DNA of 64,000 nucleotides from Stappia sediminis (GCF_009826895.1 NZ_WUMV01000001.1:372001-436000); one strand, 5' to 3'; positions 35,412-44,599 are shown, counted from the first letter of the stretch. Made by a program: numbers and translations. The notes: generated by a model from the letters alone, not told the origin.

Positions 35412-36209
35412 TTACTTGGTCAGGAAGTCCGGCAGGGGCGAGCCGAGCCACTTTTCATGGATCGCGTTAAGCGCGCCGGAATCCTTCTGCTTGGCGAGGA
35501 AGGCGTTGATATGCTCAAGAAGCGCGTCGGAACCGGGGCGTACGGCGATGCCCTGAACCTGCTGGCGCAGCTCGAACTTCTCCTCGAAACGCTCCGGCGC
35601 GATTTTTTCCAGTTCCGCGATCACGGTGTTCGAAGCGCCGATCGCTTCCACCTGGCCGGAGAGGAGGGCCTGTACCGCGCTCGCGTCATCGTCAAAGCGC
35701 TGGATATTCGCTCCTTCGGGCGCGATCTTGGTGATCGAAACGTCCTGGGTGCTCGCACGCGCGACGCCGATGTTGTGGCCGGCAAGCTTTTCGGCCGAGG
35801 AGAGGTCCACGTCGACCTGCCCGTAAAGCGAAATGCTGATGCCCGCGTAAGGGTCGGAAAAATCCACCTTCTCCGCTCGCTCCGGCGTGACGCCCAGCGA
35901 TGCGACGAGCAGATCCACCTGGTTGCTCACGAGATAGGGAATACGGTTCGGCCCGGTCACCGGGACGAGGTTGACCTTGACGCCGAGGTCTTCGGCAAGT
36001 GCCCTTGCGACGTCGGCATCGTAGCCGTCGGGCTCGTTATTCTCGTTCATGATGCCGAAAGGCGGAAAATCGACCAGCATGCCGATATTGACGCTGCCGC
36101 GCTTCTTGATTTCCTCCGGCGTCTCGGCCGATGCCTTGTCGGTGGACGCCGTTGCCGCCAGCAGGCTCAAGCCCAAGATGGCTGCTGTTGTTTTCTTCAT
36201 GAAATTCAT
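35412..36209 (-). CDS. Polar amino-acid ABC transporter substrate-binding protein
   Basis: The 265-residue SBP_bac_3 protein starts at 36209 with a signal peptide (MKKTTAAILGLSLLAATAST, cleavage probably after ASA). Typical signatures are NIGMLVDFPPFGIMNENNEP, YDADVARALAEDLGVKVNLV, LLVASLGVTPERAEKVDFSD and the C-terminal LNAIHEKWLGSPLP. It gathers a polar amino acid in the periplasm. The open frame runs 650 bases further upstream, but that part is antisense-frame noise over the permease gene. It is the third gene of the operon. Confidence 0.88.
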   Translation of the reverse strand: MNFMKKTTAAILGLSLLAATASTDKASAETPEEIKKRGSVNIGMLVDFPPFGIMNENNEPDGYDADVARALAEDLGVKVNLVPVTGPNRIPYLVSNQVDLLVASLGVTPERAEKVDFSDPYAGISISLYGQVDVDLSSAEKLAGHNIGVARASTQDVSITKIAPEGANIQRFDDDASAVQALLSGQVEAIGASNTVIAELEKIAPERFEEKFELRQQVQGIAVRPGSDALLEHINAFLAKQKDSGALNAIHEKWLGSPLPDFLTK

Positions 36210-36256
36210 CAGTTTCTTTCCCTTTGTCTGACCGGTGGCTACCGGTTTCCTCCCGC

Positions 36257-36913
36257 TTAGCGCGCGGCTGCGCGCGCCAGCTTTCGTTCGATCCGCCGCG
36301 CCGTCAGCGACAGCGGCCAGCAGATTGCGAAGTAAAGTGCGGCGACGATGCTGAAGACCGTGAATGGCTGGAATGTCGCGTTGTTTATGATCTGGCCGGC
36401 GCGCGCGAGTTCGGCGAAGCCGATGATCGAAGCGAGTGACGTGCCCTTGATGAGCTGGACGAGAAAGCCGACTGTCGGCGCGACCGCGATGCGGGCTGCC
36501 TGCGGCAGAACGATGAAGCGCATTCGGTGGGCGTAGCGAAGGCCGAGCGCGGTTGCCGCTTCCGATTGTCCCTCCGGCACCGCCTCGATCGACCCGCGCC
36601 AGATTTCGCCCAGGAACGCGCTTGCGTGCAGGGAAAGCGCGACCATCGCCGCAATCCATGCATTGATCTGGAAGCCGATGATATTCATGCCGAAATAGAC
36701 CAGGAAAAGCTGCATGAGGAGCGGCGTTCCCTGGAAGAGGCGGATGAAGGCGGCCGCCGCCAGGCGCAGCGGCCTTGCGCCCGACGTGCGCGCGAGCGCG
36801 ATTGCGAAGCCACCGATCCCGCCCCCGGCGAATGCGATCGCCGAAAGCGCCAGGGTCCATTGCGCGGCGGTCAGGATGAAAAGGAACTCATTCCATCCGA
36901 AGGGACGGATCAT
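36257..36913 (-). CDS. Amino-acid ABC transporter permease (HisM/GlnP type)
   Basis: The 218-residue His/Glu/Gln/Arg/opine family permease has five helices and the EAA loop EAATALGLRYAHRMRFIVLP followed by QAARIAVAPTVGFLVQLIKG. Its partner permease is encoded 18 bases upstream, and together they form a heterodimeric channel. No ATP-binding gene is in this cluster, so the ATPase must be encoded elsewhere. Confidence 0.9.
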   Translation of the reverse strand: MIRPFGWNEFLFILTAAQWTLALSAIAFAGGGIGGFAIALARTSGARPLRLAAAAFIRLFQGTPLLMQLFLVYFGMNIIGFQINAWIAAMVALSLHASAFLGEIWRGSIEAVPEGQSEAATALGLRYAHRMRFIVLPQAARIAVAPTVGFLVQLIKGTSLASIIGFAELARAGQIINNATFQPFTVFSIVAALYFAICWPLSLTARRIERKLARAAAR

Positions 36914-36931
36914 TGGCGTCGCTCCGGTCGG

Positions 36932-37600
36932 TCAGCGATTGATGGGGTAGGCGAAGTATCTCTTGTCGACAAGCGAGAAGAGCAAGGAGAAGGCGAGCGA
37001 CATTGCAAGGTAAATCGCCGTGATAACGAAATAGACCTCGAAGCTTGCGAAGGTTTGCGACTGTATGTTGTTTCCCGCCGCTGCAAGATCGTCGGCGGAA
37101 ATGACCGAAACGACGCTCGATGTCAGCATCAGGTAGATGAACTGGCTGGTGAGCGCGGGAAAGATCGCCCGAAGGGCGGGTTTGAGAACGATCAGGCGGA
37201 ACACCTGAAGTCGGGTGAGCCCAAGCGCCGTGCCAGCTTCGATCTGTCCCTTGTGGATGGATTCGATCCCGCTGCGGATGATTTCCGTGCCATAGGCGCC
37301 GAAATTGACCACAAGCGCCAGCAGCGCGGCGGAATTCGGCGTGAGGCGCAGTCCGAGGGCCGGAAGGCCGAAGAAGATAAAGAAGATCTGAACCAGGAAC
37401 GGGGTGTTCCTGATGATTTCGATATAGGCGTCGATCGCCCAGACAAGGGGTTTTGGGCCGGAGGTTTTCGCCCAGGCGAAGACGATCGAAAGCGCAAGTC
37501 CGATCATCATGGCGCCGACCGACAGCTTGATCGTGAGCCACGCTCCGAAGACGAGCTGGTCGAACGCGCCGATCACGGGAAGAAAGTCGAACTGGTACAA
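36932..37600 (-). CDS. Amino-acid ABC transporter permease (HisQ/GlnP type)
   Basis: The 222-residue permease has the EAA loop QIEAGTALGLTRLQVFRLIV followed by KPALRAIFPALTSQFIYLM. It is first in the three-gene operon with the second permease and the binding protein. The N-terminus FDFLPVIGAFDQLVFGAWLT is typical. An inverted repeat at 37656-37680 sits just before it and may be an operator. Confidence 0.9.
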   Translation of the reverse strand: MYQFDFLPVIGAFDQLVFGAWLTIKLSVGAMMIGLALSIVFAWAKTSGPKPLVWAIDAYIEIIRNTPFLVQIFFIFFGLPALGLRLTPNSAALLALVVNFGAYGTEIIRSGIESIHKGQIEAGTALGLTRLQVFRLIVLKPALRAIFPALTSQFIYLMLTSSVVSVISADDLAAAGNNIQSQTFASFEVYFVITAIYLAMSLAFSLLFSLVDKRYFAYPINR

Positions 37601-38193
37601 TACGCCTCCCGGGGCAGCCGCGGCGTCGGATCCCGACGGCAGCCGAGTCGTTCCGTTTAAATCGATTTGATCGATCTAAAACGCATTTTTAATCGCGTCA
37701 ATCGTATGATTTATTGCCCAAGCGTCATGAAGGCATTGCAGCAGCGCCGCTCGCTCTCCTCTTGCTCGGTTGCCGTTTGGCGAAGTTCGTCCGGTGACGC
37801 GCACGCATTGTTTTGCATGCCGGGCTGTCGCGTGCCTGGTCTCGTGATTGTGAACTTTCCCCGGGCTGAATGATCTTCGATCGTGCTGGATATACTTTCC
37901 AGTAATCTTATTATAACGTTGCGTATTCAATAATATATAAGAATTCCGCATATATTTTCTGCGCTATAATGAATGAGCAATCATTTTGATTGAATGTGGT
38001 TGTGCAATATTTTCGAAGCGATTTTTGGTTTATAAAAGGGTGTGTATGGCTGGGGAAAGCATGACCGGGCAAACCTGCGAACCGTTCGCGGTCGCTCGTT
38101 CGGTTTGGGCCGGCGCATATGTGTCCGGCGGTCGTGAAACTCCGTTTTGCGTATTCGCTGCGGCCGACGTGATCCGTAAGAAGGACCATCCGG
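37601..38193. other. Divergent intergenic stretch, 593 bases, partly AT-rich
   Basis: No gene is supported. Bases 37870-38060 are markedly AT-rich. The left end carries the inverted repeat listed separately and the promoter of the amino-acid ABC operon. The right end must carry the promoter of the MHYT protein gene. Small frames such as 37986-38222 have no ribosome binding site. Confidence 0.4.
37656..37680. promoter_or_regulatory. Inverted repeat, candidate operator
   Basis: TTTAAATCGA and TCGATCTAAA are inverted repeats (9 of 10 positions match) around a TTTGA spacer, 56 bases before the permease ATG. The layout fits a dimeric repressor such as a GntR or LacI protein. No regulator gene is adjacent. 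Confidence 0.45.
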
Positions 38194-40599
38194 ATGTACC
38201 GGCTGATCACCTGCCTGTCTGAGGAACATGTAGCCTGGCTGCTTGGCGTCGCCGTTGTGATCAGCGTGCTTACCGGCATTGCGACATTCGGCCTGATGGA
38301 CAGATCAAGGCGGGCGGGCGGGCTGGAGCTGCTGTGGATCGGGGCTGCCGCGTTCACGGCCGGCGCCGGCATCTGGGCAACCCACTTCATCGGCATGCTT
38401 GCTTACGAGCCGGCTGGCGGTTCGCTGGTTTCCTATGACACCTTTCTCACGGTTCTCTCGCTTGCCGCCGCCGTTGTGCTGGCCTTTCCCGCACTTTTCC
38501 TTTTGAAGTCGAGGGACAGTTTCGCGCGTGCGGGTGCTGCCGCGGCACTGGTGGTCGCGGCGATTTCGATCATGCATTTCGTCGGCATGAAGGGCGTCCA
38601 GGTGCCGGGGCGGTTCGAATACGACCGTTCGTATCTCGCCCTGGCCGTGGCGACGGGCTCGCTCTTCGCGCTGGGCTCCGCCTTCGCGTTCAAGCGTTTC
38701 GGCGGCTGCGTTCGCGGGCTCCTCGCGGCGGGCGGCATGCTCACGCTCTCCATCAACGCGTTGCATTTCATGGCGATGACCGCGGCATCGGTCGTGCCGG
38801 ATCCGAGCGTGATCGTGGAAGGGGTGCTTCTGGAGAACGATGTTCTGGCAACAGGCATCGCCGGCGTGATGCTCGCCGTCATCAGCATTGCGGCTTGTGC
38901 GGTCGTCGCTGACGAGCGGCTGAAGGCGGCGCAGGACGAGGCGGCCCGCATGAACTCGCTTGCCGATGCCGTTGTCGAGGGGATCGCCGTGCTCGGCGAC
39001 TGGACGGTGCTGGACGCCAATGCAAGCCTTGCGGCGATGTCGGGTCTCGGGCGGGGCGAACTTGTCGGACGCAGGTTCGAGGAAATCCTGCGTGCCGATG
39101 CGGATCTCGTTGTGCCGGACGCGGACACGCCGTCGGGCCCATTCGGCGGCTCGCTGGTGACGAGGCATGGCAAGAGCCTGCCCGTCGAAATCTATCTGAA
39201 GCGCGTTTCCTTCCGCGAAGGTGAGCGGACGATCGTTGCGGTTCGCGATCTCAGCGAGCGGGCGAAGGCAGAAGCGCGCATTCATTATCTCGCCCACCAC
39301 GATCCTCTTACGGGTCTGCGAAACCTGACCTCCCTGCGCGGTGACCTTCCGCTCGCGGTTCGCCGCGCCGGGGTGGCGGGTTCCGGCAGGCTGGGCGTTT
39401 TCTATCTAGACCTCGACCGGTTCAAGGAAATCAACGATGCCTACGGCCACCCGACCGGGGACCGGCTGCTTCGCGCCCTGGCGGAGAGGATGGGGCGGCT
39501 GACGAACGAAAACGCCTACCGTCATGGCGGCGATGAATTCGTGATCGTCAAAAAGGATATCGGCGGCCCGCGGGATATCTCGTGTTTTGCCGAGCGTCTC
39601 ATCGAGGAGCTGTCGCGGCCTTATTATTTCGATGGGCGTGCGATGCAAGTCGGCGTCAGTGTTGGCGTCAGCATTCTCGATGGCGACACATCGACTGCCG
39701 ATGACCTGTTACGTTACGCCGACGTTGCGCTTTACCGAGCCAAAAGCGAAGGCCGGGGCGCATATCGCATTTTCGACAAGCGTATGGGCGATGCGGTCAG
39801 GGCCCGCCAGGAGGTGGAGCAGGAGCTTGAGCGCGCACTCGACAAGGGCGAGTTCGAACTCGCCTACCAGCCTCAGCTCGATGTCGCCTCGGGAAATATC
39901 AGAGGGTTCGAGACGCTGCTTCGCTGGCGTTCGCGCAGGCTCGGCAACGTTCCCTTGAGCGCATTCATCCCCGTGGCGGAGGAAAGCGGAGCGATCGAGG
40001 CGATCGGCGCGTGGGTGATCCGCGCCGCTTGCCTTGACGCAGCTTCCTGGGATGAACCGTTGATCGTTTCGGTGAACCTGTCTGCGGTCCAGTTTCGCCA
40101 GGGCGATCTTGTGGAAACCGTGCGTTCCGCGCTCGAGGACACGAATATCGACCCGGCTCGCCTTGAACTGGAAGTGACGGAATCCATCCTCCTTCACGAC
40201 AGGGAAAACGCGGCGAGAATCCTGAACGACCTGCATAAACTTGGCGTGCGGATCGCCATGGACGATTTCGGCACCGGTTATTCTTCGCTCAGTTACCTGC
40301 AGGCCTATCCATTCGACATCCTGAAGATAGACCGCACCTTCGTCTCCCGCATCGGCAGCAGCGATCAGTCGAACACCATCGTGGAGATGATAATCGGTCT
40401 TGCGGGGGCCCTCGGCCTGACTGTCGTTGCAGAAGGTGTCGAAACGGATGAACAGGCGGAGTTCCTGAAGGGGCGCGGCTGCGGGATAATCCAGGGGTAT
40501 CTGGTCGGTGAACCCCAGCCCATCCACGCCTATAGTAAAATCGTGCGCAACGATTTCCGCCAGGCGCCCGTCCGCCTCTTGCATGGCGCGGGGTCATAA
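38194..40599 (+). CDS. MHYT-PAS-GGDEF-EAL cyclic di-GMP protein
   Basis: The 801-residue protein has an N-terminal MHYT domain of seven helices (motifs WATHFIGMLAY, IMHFVGMKG and LHFMAMT), a PAS domain (about 255-365), a GGDEF domain with YRHGGDEFVIV near 445 and an EAL domain (about 555-790). The GGDEF motif is intact, but RLTN replaces the RxxD inhibitory site. The EAL motif reads ETL (FETLLRWRS), while downstream motifs DDFGTGYSSLSYL and VAEGVET are intact. It may therefore make or break cyclic di-GMP, with the ETL variant still often active. MHYT domains are thought to sense O2, CO or NO through bound copper. Confidence 0.9.
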   Translation: MYRLITCLSEEHVAWLLGVAVVISVLTGIATFGLMDRSRRAGGLELLWIGAAAFTAGAGIWATHFIGMLAYEPAGGSLVSYDTFLTVLSLAAAVVLAFPALFLLKSRDSFARAGAAAALVVAAISIMHFVGMKGVQVPGRFEYDRSYLALAVATGSLFALGSAFAFKRFGGCVRGLLAAGGMLTLSINALHFMAMTAASVVPDPSVIVEGVLLENDVLATGIAGVMLAVISIAACAVVADERLKAAQDEAARMNSLADAVVEGIAVLGDWTVLDANASLAAMSGLGRGELVGRRFEEILRADADLVVPDADTPSGPFGGSLVTRHGKSLPVEIYLKRVSFREGERTIVAVRDLSERAKAEARIHYLAHHDPLTGLRNLTSLRGDLPLAVRRAGVAGSGRLGVFYLDLDRFKEINDAYGHPTGDRLLRALAERMGRLTNENAYRHGGDEFVIVKKDIGGPRDISCFAERLIEELSRPYYFDGRAMQVGVSVGVSILDGDTSTADDLLRYADVALYRAKSEGRGAYRIFDKRMGDAVRARQEVEQELERALDKGEFELAYQPQLDVASGNIRGFETLLRWRSRRLGNVPLSAFIPVAEESGAIEAIGAWVIRAACLDAASWDEPLIVSVNLSAVQFRQGDLVETVRSALEDTNIDPARLELEVTESILLHDRENAARILNDLHKLGVRIAMDDFGTGYSSLSYLQAYPFDILKIDRTFVSRIGSSDQSNTIVEMIIGLAGALGLTVVAEGVETDEQAEFLKGRGCGIIQGYLVGEPQPIHAYSKIVRNDFRQAPVRLLHGAGS

Positions 40600-40644
40600 C
40601 CGTCAAACACCGGTAGGCAAGGGCGAAGGGGCACCATGGGCTGC

Positions 40645-41262
40645 TTATCCTTCACCGTCATGGCGCGGCATCGGAAACGCGGGATGGTCGATGGGCTCGT
40701 CCTCGCCGTGGTGGAATTCCACGAGATCGAATGTTGTCTCGTCGATCGCTGGCACGGACAGGTGCCCGCCGTAGCAGGCGCCTGTGTCGATATCGATGCG
40801 GTTGCGGCGCATCTGGGCCCTGCCTACGGGGTGTGGCCGTGGATGACGAACTTCGGCAGCGGGCCGTCGAGGTAAAGGAATTCGTCGCGAAACCAGATAA
40901 GGTCGTTCGGGTCCTGCCGTTCAAGCGGAACGCCGGGGCGAATGCCGGCGTGGACGAACATGAGGTCGCCGGCGATCCAGGACATTGCAAGACCTTCCGG
41001 AAAGCGGAGGCTGTGGGCCGGGATGGCGGCCTCGAAGTCTCGCGAAAGCTTTTCTAGTCCGACACGGATATCCCGTAGGAGTTGATGGTCTGCGTATCGC
41101 CGAAGGTGAGCCAGTACGCGTTCGCGGCCGGATCAACGAGAAAACGGAGCAGGCAATCCTCGTGGTTGCCCTTCAGCGGGATGTACGTTGCCGGAGTGAA
41201 GGGGTTGTTCGCCAGCCGCTCGTTCTCCGCCCGCCGTTGCCGCGAGCAATACTGACGCAACG
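40645..41262 (-). pseudogene. Metallophosphoesterase (Ser/Thr phosphatase family) pseudogene
   Basis: Read on the reverse strand, the protein-like sequence PFTPATYIPLKGNHEDCLLR (with the GNHE metal motif) ends at a stop near 41054. It resumes in the next frame as EKLSRDFEAAIPAHSLRFPE and AGDLMFVHAGIRPGVPL to KFVIHGHTP. After a further one-base shift it continues RRNRIDIDTGACYGGHLSV to a TAA at 40645. The N-terminal GDxHG and GDxxDRG metal motifs are missing altogether. Two frameshifts plus loss of the 5' end make this a clear pseudogene. Confidence 0.82.
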
Positions 41263-41379
41263 GAATATAACTCGGTGCAGGCTTCTCGATTACCTTGTGA
41301 TTTAGAGTTCGTTAATCATGTTGAACATTGAATGCGCGAGACACTTGTATTGATTGGACAGCTTTAGCGGATTTCAACC

Positions 41380-41517
41380 ATGAGCAGGAATGTAACCTCG
41401 AAGACCGCCGATCCCCGGGGCGGTTCCTCGCTCCAGTCCCGTTACATGAAGATCTATCTGGCGATCATTATCGGCAATGCCGTGCTCTGGACGGTCGTCT
41501 TTTCGTTCATCTATTGA
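41380..41517 (+). CDS. Small single-helix membrane protein, hypothetical
   Basis: This 45-residue frame has a polar N-terminus (MSRNVTSKTADPRGGSSLQS) and one transmembrane helix (YLAIIIGNAVLWTVVFSFIY) at the very C-terminus. The layout and codon use look real, but no family is recognised and the ribosome binding site is weak. Confidence 0.45.
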   Translation: MSRNVTSKTADPRGGSSLQSRYMKIYLAIIIGNAVLWTVVFSFIY

Positions 41518-41945
41518 CCGGATGACGCCACAGGGCATCGCCTCTTCCAAGGGTCATCGGCTCCGGCGCCGCGGTCATGCTTGAGGAAATCGCCTCTGGT
41601 GCGCCAAGTGCGCATAGTTTAAGGAACGGGCAGGCCGGAATTCGCTTGTCCGGCGGTGCCCAGGGTCTGGACCCATAAAATTGACGGAAATGGTATGAGT
41701 CGATTTGGTTGGATACAAGGAGCAAGGGCGCAGGAAACCAGGTCGGTTTTCAAGGCTTTGCGACAAAGTAGCCGGCCAGATCGGCAATATCCTTCGGACA
41801 CCGAAACGACTTCGACCTGCTTCGTCGAAGGGCTTAAACGGGTGGCCGACCCGCTCCGCGCCCTTCTTCTTGCAGCATTTTGCCGTTTCAGGTGCCATTT
41901 GCATCAATATTATGGGTCCAGACCCTAGCAACCTTCGACACGACG
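41518..41945. other. Non-coding stretch upstream of trhO, mostly repeat element
   Basis: These 428 bases hold the MITE-like element at 41662-41926 and little else. Open frames crossing the element on both strands are not believed to be genes. Confidence 0.6.
41662..41926 (+). repeat. MITE-like element, copy 1 (265 bases)
   Basis: The element begins AGGGTCTGGACCCATAAAAT and ends with its reverse complement, TTATGGGTCCAGACCCT, giving 23-base terminal inverted repeats with one mismatch. The inside carries GCGACAAAGTAGCCGGCCAG and a conserved region around CTTCGTCGAAGGGCTTAAAC. A second copy in the opposite orientation at 54687-54951 matches along its whole length. It has no coding capacity for a transposase, so it is probably a non-autonomous element moved in trans. 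It ends 19 bases before the ATG of trhO. Confidence 0.82.
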
Positions 41946-42746
41946 ATGCCTGAAATCAAGATTGCCGCCCTTTACAAGTTCGTTGACCTTGAGAGCCATG
42001 AGGCTTTGCGCGAGCCGCTTCTCGCGTTTTGCCGCTCTCGGTCGATCTTCGGCAGCCTGCTGCTCGCGCGTGAAGGCATCAACGGCACGGTCGCGGGCAG
42101 CCCCGAGGCGATCGGCGAACTGCTGGAATATCTGCGGTCCGACGAACGTTTTGCGGAGTTGGATGCGAAATTCTCCTATGCCGCGCGCAATCCGTTCAAG
42201 CGCATGAAGGTGCGCCTCAAGAAGGAGATCGTTTCGCTGGGCGTGGCGGCGGCCGATCCGCGCCGGCGTGTCGGGACCTACATCGCGCCTGAGGATTGGA
42301 ACGCGCTTGTTTCGGATCCGGATGTGGTTCTGGTCGATACGCGAAACGATTATGAGGTCGCCTTCGGCCGTTTCCAGGGGGCCGTCGATCCCGGCACACG
42401 CTCCTTCCGGGAGTTCGCGGAATGGGTGAGGCAGGCGAAGGAACTTGAGGAAAAGCCCAGGGTCGCCATGTATTGCACGGGCGGCATTCGCTGCGAAAAG
42501 GCGACGGCGCTTCTCCTTAGCGAGGGTTTCGAGGAGGTCTATCACCTCAAGGGCGGCATCCTGAACTATCTGGAAAAGATGCCCGAAGCCGAAAGCCTTT
42601 GGTCCGGCTCCTGTTTCGTCTTCGACGAGCGGATCGCGGTCGACCATGACCTTGCTCCCACCTGGGGGCGGGACGCGCCGCGCGATGCTTTCGAGATCCT
42701 GCCGAGCGATGTGGTGGACACTGCGACCGGCAGCGGAAACCGGTAG
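41946..42746 (+). CDS. trhO: Oxygen-dependent tRNA uridine 34 hydroxylase TrhO (rhodanese-like)
   Basis: The 266-residue protein has the YceA/TrhO N-terminal domain (IAALYKFVDLESHEALREPL, LLLAREGINGTVAGSPEAIG) and a rhodanese domain with the active Cys loop MYCTGGIRCEKA (near residue 177), which is the TrhO signature. The family makes 5-hydroxyuridine at position 34 of some tRNAs using O2. The ATG at 41946 starts the homology. The MITE-like element ends 19 bases upstream, so promoter and ribosome binding site must lie in or next to the element. Confidence 0.9.
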   Translation: MPEIKIAALYKFVDLESHEALREPLLAFCRSRSIFGSLLLAREGINGTVAGSPEAIGELLEYLRSDERFAELDAKFSYAARNPFKRMKVRLKKEIVSLGVAAADPRRRVGTYIAPEDWNALVSDPDVVLVDTRNDYEVAFGRFQGAVDPGTRSFREFAEWVRQAKELEEKPRVAMYCTGGIRCEKATALLLSEGFEEVYHLKGGILNYLEKMPEAESLWSGSCFVFDERIAVDHDLAPTWGRDAPRDAFEILPSDVVDTATGSGNR

Positions 42747-42761
42747 TCGCTCCGATGCGGC

Positions 42762-43226
42762 TCACTCGTCGAAAGCGAAAGCGGTCTTGCGGGTGACGGT
42801 GCGGATTGCGAAGGAAGAGCGCATGCGCGTCACTCCCGGCAGCCGTGACAGATGGTCCTTGTGGATGCGTTCGAAATCCGTCGGATCGGCGGCGGCGATG
42901 CGTAAGAGATAGTCTGCATCGCCCGCCATCAGATAGCACTCCATGATCTCCGATGAGCGGCTCACCGCCTTTTCGAAGGCGCTTAGCACTTCGCTCGCCT
43001 GCGAAGTCAGGGAAATCTCCACGAAGATATCCATGCGCCGCGCGATCTTCTTCGGGTCGAGCAGCGCGACATAGCTGTCGATGACGCCTGCCTGCTCCAG
43101 CGCCTTCACCCGTCGCAGGCAGGCGGATGCGGAAAGGCCCACCGCCTCTGCAAGCTCGGCATTGGCGATCCGTCCGTCGCTCTGCAGCCGGGTCAGGATT
43201 TTCCGGTCGATCCGGTCGAGTTTCAT
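42762..43226 (-). CDS. Lrp/AsnC family regulator of alanine dehydrogenase
   Basis: The 154-residue protein has an N-terminal winged helix (KLDRIDRKILTRLQSDGRIA, ELAEAVGLSASACLRRVKAL) and a C-terminal RAM ligand domain (ECYLMAGDADYLLRIAAADP). It is divergent from the alanine dehydrogenase gene 183 bases away, the classic AldR-ald arrangement, so it probably activates ald in response to L-alanine. Confidence 0.88.
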   Translation of the reverse strand: MKLDRIDRKILTRLQSDGRIANAELAEAVGLSASACLRRVKALEQAGVIDSYVALLDPKKIARRMDIFVEISLTSQASEVLSAFEKAVSRSSEIMECYLMAGDADYLLRIAAADPTDFERIHKDHLSRLPGVTRMRSSFAIRTVTRKTAFAFDE

Positions 43227-43408
43227 TTTTGGCCTCGATCGCAGGGAATTCGATTTTTATCCGGGAATACGCTATATTATTGCGTCAGTAGAGCCGTACG
43301 CGTCAACTTCGCAAGAAAATGCTGGGTGAAACGCGCTATCCTCTCTCAATGATAAACGGCGCCGACGGAAAAGGGTTCTGGCGGCGCATCGGGAATTGGG
43401 AGGACGTC

Positions 43409-44542
43409 ATGCGGATTGGTGTTCCGAAGGAAATCAAGAACCACGAATATCGCGTCGGCCTGACGCCGGCGAGCGTGCGCGAGGTTGTCGCGCATGGTCA
43501 CGAAGTCGTCGTCGAGACGATGGCCGGAGCCGGAATCAACGCCGCCGATGCCGCTTACGAAGAGGCGGGCGCGAAGGTGCTCAAGACCGCGGCCGAAGTT
43601 TTCGCCGCCGCCGATATGATCGTCAAGGTGAAGGAGCCGCAGGCGGTCGAGCGCGCCATGCTGCGCCCCGACCATGTGCTTTTCACCTATCTCCACCTCG
43701 CTCCGGATGCGGAGCAGACGGCGGATCTCGTCAAGTCCGGGGCGACCTGCATTGCCTATGAAACCGTGACGGATGCGCGCGGCGGCCTTCCGCTTCTCGC
43801 TCCCATGTCGCAGGTTGCCGGCCGCCTTTCGATCCAGGCCGGCGCGACTGCGCTGCAAAAGGCGAACGGCGGCGCGGGCCTGCTGCTCGGCGGCGTTCCG
43901 GGTGTCGCGCCTGCAAAGGTCGTCGTGATCGGCGGCGGCGTCGTGGGCGCACATGCCATCACCATGGCGCTCGGCCTCGGCGCGGATGTCACCGTGCTCG
44001 ATCGCAACGTCGATGTGATGGCTTCACTGTCGCATCGTTTCGGTTCCGCGCTTCGCACGGTCTACTCCACTGCCTCCACGGTGGAACAGTATGTGCTTGA
44101 CGCAGATCTCGTTATCGGCGCCGTGCTGGTCGCCGGTGCGGCCGCGCCGAAGCTTGTCAGCGCTGACCTGGTCAAGCGCATGAAGCCCGGTTCGGTGCTG
44201 GTCGATGTCGCCATCGACCAGGGCGGCTGCTTTGCCACTTCCCACGCGACGACGCATACCGACCCGACCTATATCGTCGACGAGGTTGTCCACTATTGCG
44301 TCGCCAATATGCCGGGTGCCGTGCCGATCACGTCCACGAATGCGCTCAACAACGTTACGCTGCCGTTCGTGCTGGCCCTGGCCGACAAGGGCTACGAGAA
44401 GGCGCTTCTCGACGATCCGCATCTCCTGCCGGGGCTGAACGTCTACCAGGGGCAGGTGACTTGCGAAGCCGTCGCGAGCGCGCTTGGCTACGATTATCTG
44501 GCGCCGGAGCAGGCGTTGAAGGGCGTGCCGGCCGCGGCCTGA
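43409..44542 (+). CDS. ald: Alanine dehydrogenase
   Basis: The 377-residue enzyme reversibly converts L-alanine plus NAD+ to pyruvate, ammonia and NADH. It starts [20 protein letters not shown] after GGAGGA. The catalytic Lys and His lie in VKVKEPQ and LHLAPD, and the NAD+ fold is [20 protein letters not shown]. The active-site Asp lies in VDVAIDQGG and the conserved C-terminal loop is [19 protein letters not shown]. The length is that of Ald, and it is divergent from its Lrp-type regulator. Confidence 0.95.
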   Translation: MRIGVPKEIKNHEYRVGLTPASVREVVAHGHEVVVETMAGAGINAADAAYEEAGAKVLKTAAEVFAAADMIVKVKEPQAVERAMLRPDHVLFTYLHLAPDAEQTADLVKSGATCIAYETVTDARGGLPLLAPMSQVAGRLSIQAGATALQKANGGAGLLLGGVPGVAPAKVVVIGGGVVGAHAITMALGLGADVTVLDRNVDVMASLSHRFGSALRTVYSTASTVEQYVLDADLVIGAVLVAGAAAPKLVSADLVKRMKPGSVLVDVAIDQGGCFATSHATTHTDPTYIVDEVVHYCVANMPGAVPITSTNALNNVTLPFVLALADKGYEKALLDDPHLLPGLNVYQGQVTCEAVASALGYDYLAPEQALKGVPAAA

Positions 44543-44571
44543 CGCGCTTCCGTGCTCTTGAAGAAATGAAA

Positions 44572-44599
44572 AAAGCCGGCGGAGCGATCCGCCGGCTTT
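44572..44599. terminator. Bidirectional terminator between ald and lipoprotein gene
   Basis: AAAGCCGGCGGA and TCCGCCGGCTTT form a 12-base-pair stem, flanked by A-rich sequence on the left and CTTTGCTTC on the right, so it can serve the two convergent genes. Confidence 0.8.

Noticed and set aside
35412-36860. 482-residue reading of the amino-acid binding protein
   Set aside because: The extra N-terminal part is a shadow of the permease gene on the same strand. The signal peptide starts at 36209.
41656-41953. Small proteins of 82-118 residues inside the repeat element
   Set aside because: The frames are not kept between the two copies of the element and no ribosome binding site precedes them.
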